From Bdellovibrionales bacterium (GTDB lineage Bacteria > Bdellovibrionota > Bdellovibrionia > Bdellovibrionales > UBA1609), in the NCBI GenBank assembly GCA_026713205.1, contig JAPOOY010000116.1:1-6509 (forward strand): a stretch of DNA of 6,509 nucleotides, read 5' to 3'. Position 1 is the stretch's first letter; the number at the start of each line of letters is the position of its first letter. Shown piece by piece: positions 5,365 to 6,509 of the stretch. The notes under the pieces are model-generated. The model ran no database searches. It was not told the DNA's origin and was given only the letters and a program-made list of their open reading frames with translations. The position numbers and the translations under genes were made by a program.

Positions 5365-6270
5365 ATGACCGTTTCAAACTCTTCTCTTCTTATAAAAATC
5401 AAGTCCCTGGAAAAGTCTTTAAAACAAAAAGAAATGGCCTTAAAAAAATATGAACAGACTTTAAAAGATTCCAACCAAAGGGTGAAACAAATTCTAACAG
5501 ATCTGCAAGAAGGCAAGGCCCTTATAAGAAATATCCACAAAAGTCTTCTTCCCTCTCATCTTCCCAAGATTCCCCATTTTAAGTTCAGCTATAAATTCAC
5601 AGCTACAAAAACCGGCATCAGTGGAGATTTTTTTGATGTGATTCAACTGAACAATCCCCTTCAATTTGGAATCCTCCTTTCCAGTTGCAGCAGTTATTCT
5701 CTCACTTCCGTTTTTCTATCTTTATTTTTAAAATCAGTTCCTTCCCTTAAGAAACATTCCAAATCCACAGATTACTTTTTGGAAACCTTTAAGTCTCTCT
5801 CTCAATCTCATACGGACACCTTCCATCTCTTTTATGGCATTGTAAACCGGAAGGATTTTACGCTGAATTACTGTTTAAAGGGAGATATCTTCGCAGGAAT
5901 CCGAAAGGCCGGAAATAAAAAGGAATCTTCTTTTACAACTTTGCAAACTCTCAAAACCACATCCTCTTCTTTAAAAACGCAAAAACCAAATAAACAATCT
6001 TTCAAAAGCCAGACGATTGAATTAAATCCGAAAGATTGCTTTATTCTCTGTTCACCAGGGCTTTTACAAAGGAAAAACTCTAAGGGAACAAGCTTTGGAG
6101 AGAATAATATTATAAAAGCCGTACAGAAAAAAACAGGAGCATTGGATATTCGTCAAAATATCCTATTCCAAGCCAATCAATTTGCCGGTCCTGTAAAATC
6201 CTTAAGAGATCAAACTGTTTTAATCATGGAAGTAAAAGATCGCATTTTAAAACTCTCTCCGGGAAAATAA
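5365..6270 (+). CDS. Coiled-coil protein with degenerate PP2C/SpoIIE-type phosphatase domain, probable pseudophosphatase
   Basis: Residues 8-58 form a Lys/Glu/Leu-rich coiled coil ending in IHKSLLPSHLPKIPHFKFSYKF (56-67 and 68-77), the usual lead-in to RsbU/SpoIIE-type serine phosphatase domains. The first metal site is kept as SGDFFDV (86-92). The next expected motif, DVSGHG, is replaced by SSCSSY (106-111). The TDG motif near the C-terminus is replaced by LCSPGL (228-233). The final DD motif is RDQT (281-284), with one Asp left. Loss of several metal-binding aspartates argues against catalysis; a partner-binding or scaffold role in a partner-switching pathway is an inference. A Ser/Thr/Lys-rich stretch (188-216) looks like a flexible insert. 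I chose ATG 5365 because AAGG stands eight bases upstream and the region before it overlaps rsmJ in another frame. ATG 5326 would add 13 residues. Confidence 0.7.
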   Translation: MTVSNSSLLIKIKSLEKSLKQKEMALKKYEQTLKDSNQRVKQILTDLQEGKALIRNIHKSLLPSHLPKIPHFKFSYKFTATKTGISGDFFDVIQLNNPLQFGILLSSCSSYSLTSVFLSLFLKSVPSLKKHSKSTDYFLETFKSLSQSHTDTFHLFYGIVNRKDFTLNYCLKGDIFAGIRKAGNKKESSFTTLQTLKTTSSSLKTQKPNKQSFKSQTIELNPKDCFILCSPGLLQRKNSKGTSFGENNIIKAVQKKTGALDIRQNILFQANQFAGPVKSLRDQTVLIMEVKDRILKLSPGK

Positions 6271-6336
6271 TTTTTTCACGCTTAGGGCTTTTGAGATGAC
6301 ATTTACGCTCCTCCTGTTCAAGTTTTGAAAGTTTCT

Positions 6337-6509
6337 GTTATACCGATCGGGTTTGAAATTTTCCGGTTTTTATTTAAAAGACACAGGCCCTTTCTAACAG
6401 ACTCTAGGGGTCAAAAATGAGTTCGGCTTTGACACAGATGCGACTAAAAGTCGCTCTGTGGCAAAACGCATGTTTGAATTTTTGACCCCTAGAGTCTGTT
6501 AGAAAGGGT
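6337..6509. repeat. Palindromic repeat, copy 2 (cut by window edge)
   Basis: This matches 415-574 in the same orientation, starting with GTTATACCGATCG. Its inner stem is longer than in copy 1: 6388-6418 and 6478-6508 are a perfect 31-bp inverted repeat. The loop carries its own hairpin: CACAGA (6433-6438) with TCTGTG (6455-6460), and GCGACT (6440-6445) with AGTCGC (6449-6454), with one bulged T and an AAA loop. By analogy with copy 1, the window should end about 55 nt before the outer right arm is complete. It follows the phosphatase-like gene by 66 nt and could end its transcript. No protein of useful size is encoded. Confidence 0.85.

Overview
The window is about 42% GC by eye and carries six plausible protein genes plus one gene cut by the left edge. 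Codon use is AT-leaning and intergenic gaps are short. The gene set fits a Gram-negative, proteobacterial-type organism: a thiolase of the FadI/trifunctional-beta type, a two-domain MaeB malic enzyme, RidA, RsmJ, and a degenerate RsbU/SpoIIE-like protein with a coiled-coil start. The degenerate phosphatase together with RsmJ made me think of Bdellovibrionota. That is a weak inference from memory of family patterns, not something the window proves.

Layout. Positions 1-353 (minus strand) hold the N-terminal third of a thiolase with its catalytic cysteine. It is divergent from maeB (731-3004, plus). Between them lies a 214-bp palindromic repeat (415-628), then a weak terminator-like hairpin and the maeB promoter. 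Downstream of maeB is a 151-bp MITE-like element (3110-3260) with 23-bp inverted ends and a perfect 10-bp direct repeat on each side. Next come a small secreted/membrane protein of unknown function (3308-3676), ridA with a basic N-terminal extension (3902-4354), an 84-aa treble-clef-type zinc protein (4429-4683), rsmJ (4716-5351), and, 13 nt after it, a coiled-coil PP2C-like protein lacking most metal-binding aspartates (5365-6270). A second copy of the palindromic repeat begins at 6337 and runs off the right edge.

How the genes fit together. The thiolase makes acetyl-CoA, and MaeB makes pyruvate while its phosphotransacetylase-like domain senses acetyl-CoA in the studied homologues. The divergent pair is therefore a plausible carbon-flux unit. 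RidA clears reactive enamines and imines. RsmJ methylates 16S rRNA. The last two genes probably share a transcript. The other genes look like single-gene transcription units.

Most noteworthy. (1) The two palindromic repeats differ by paired, compensatory substitutions in their stems, so pairing itself seems to be maintained. (2) The short element at 3110-3260 looks like a non-autonomous transposon insertion with an intact target duplication. (3) Several genes have a -10-like hexamer only 6-9 nt before the ATG and no Shine-Dalgarno sequence, which suggests leaderless mRNAs. (4) The phosphatase-like protein appears to be a pseudoenzyme.
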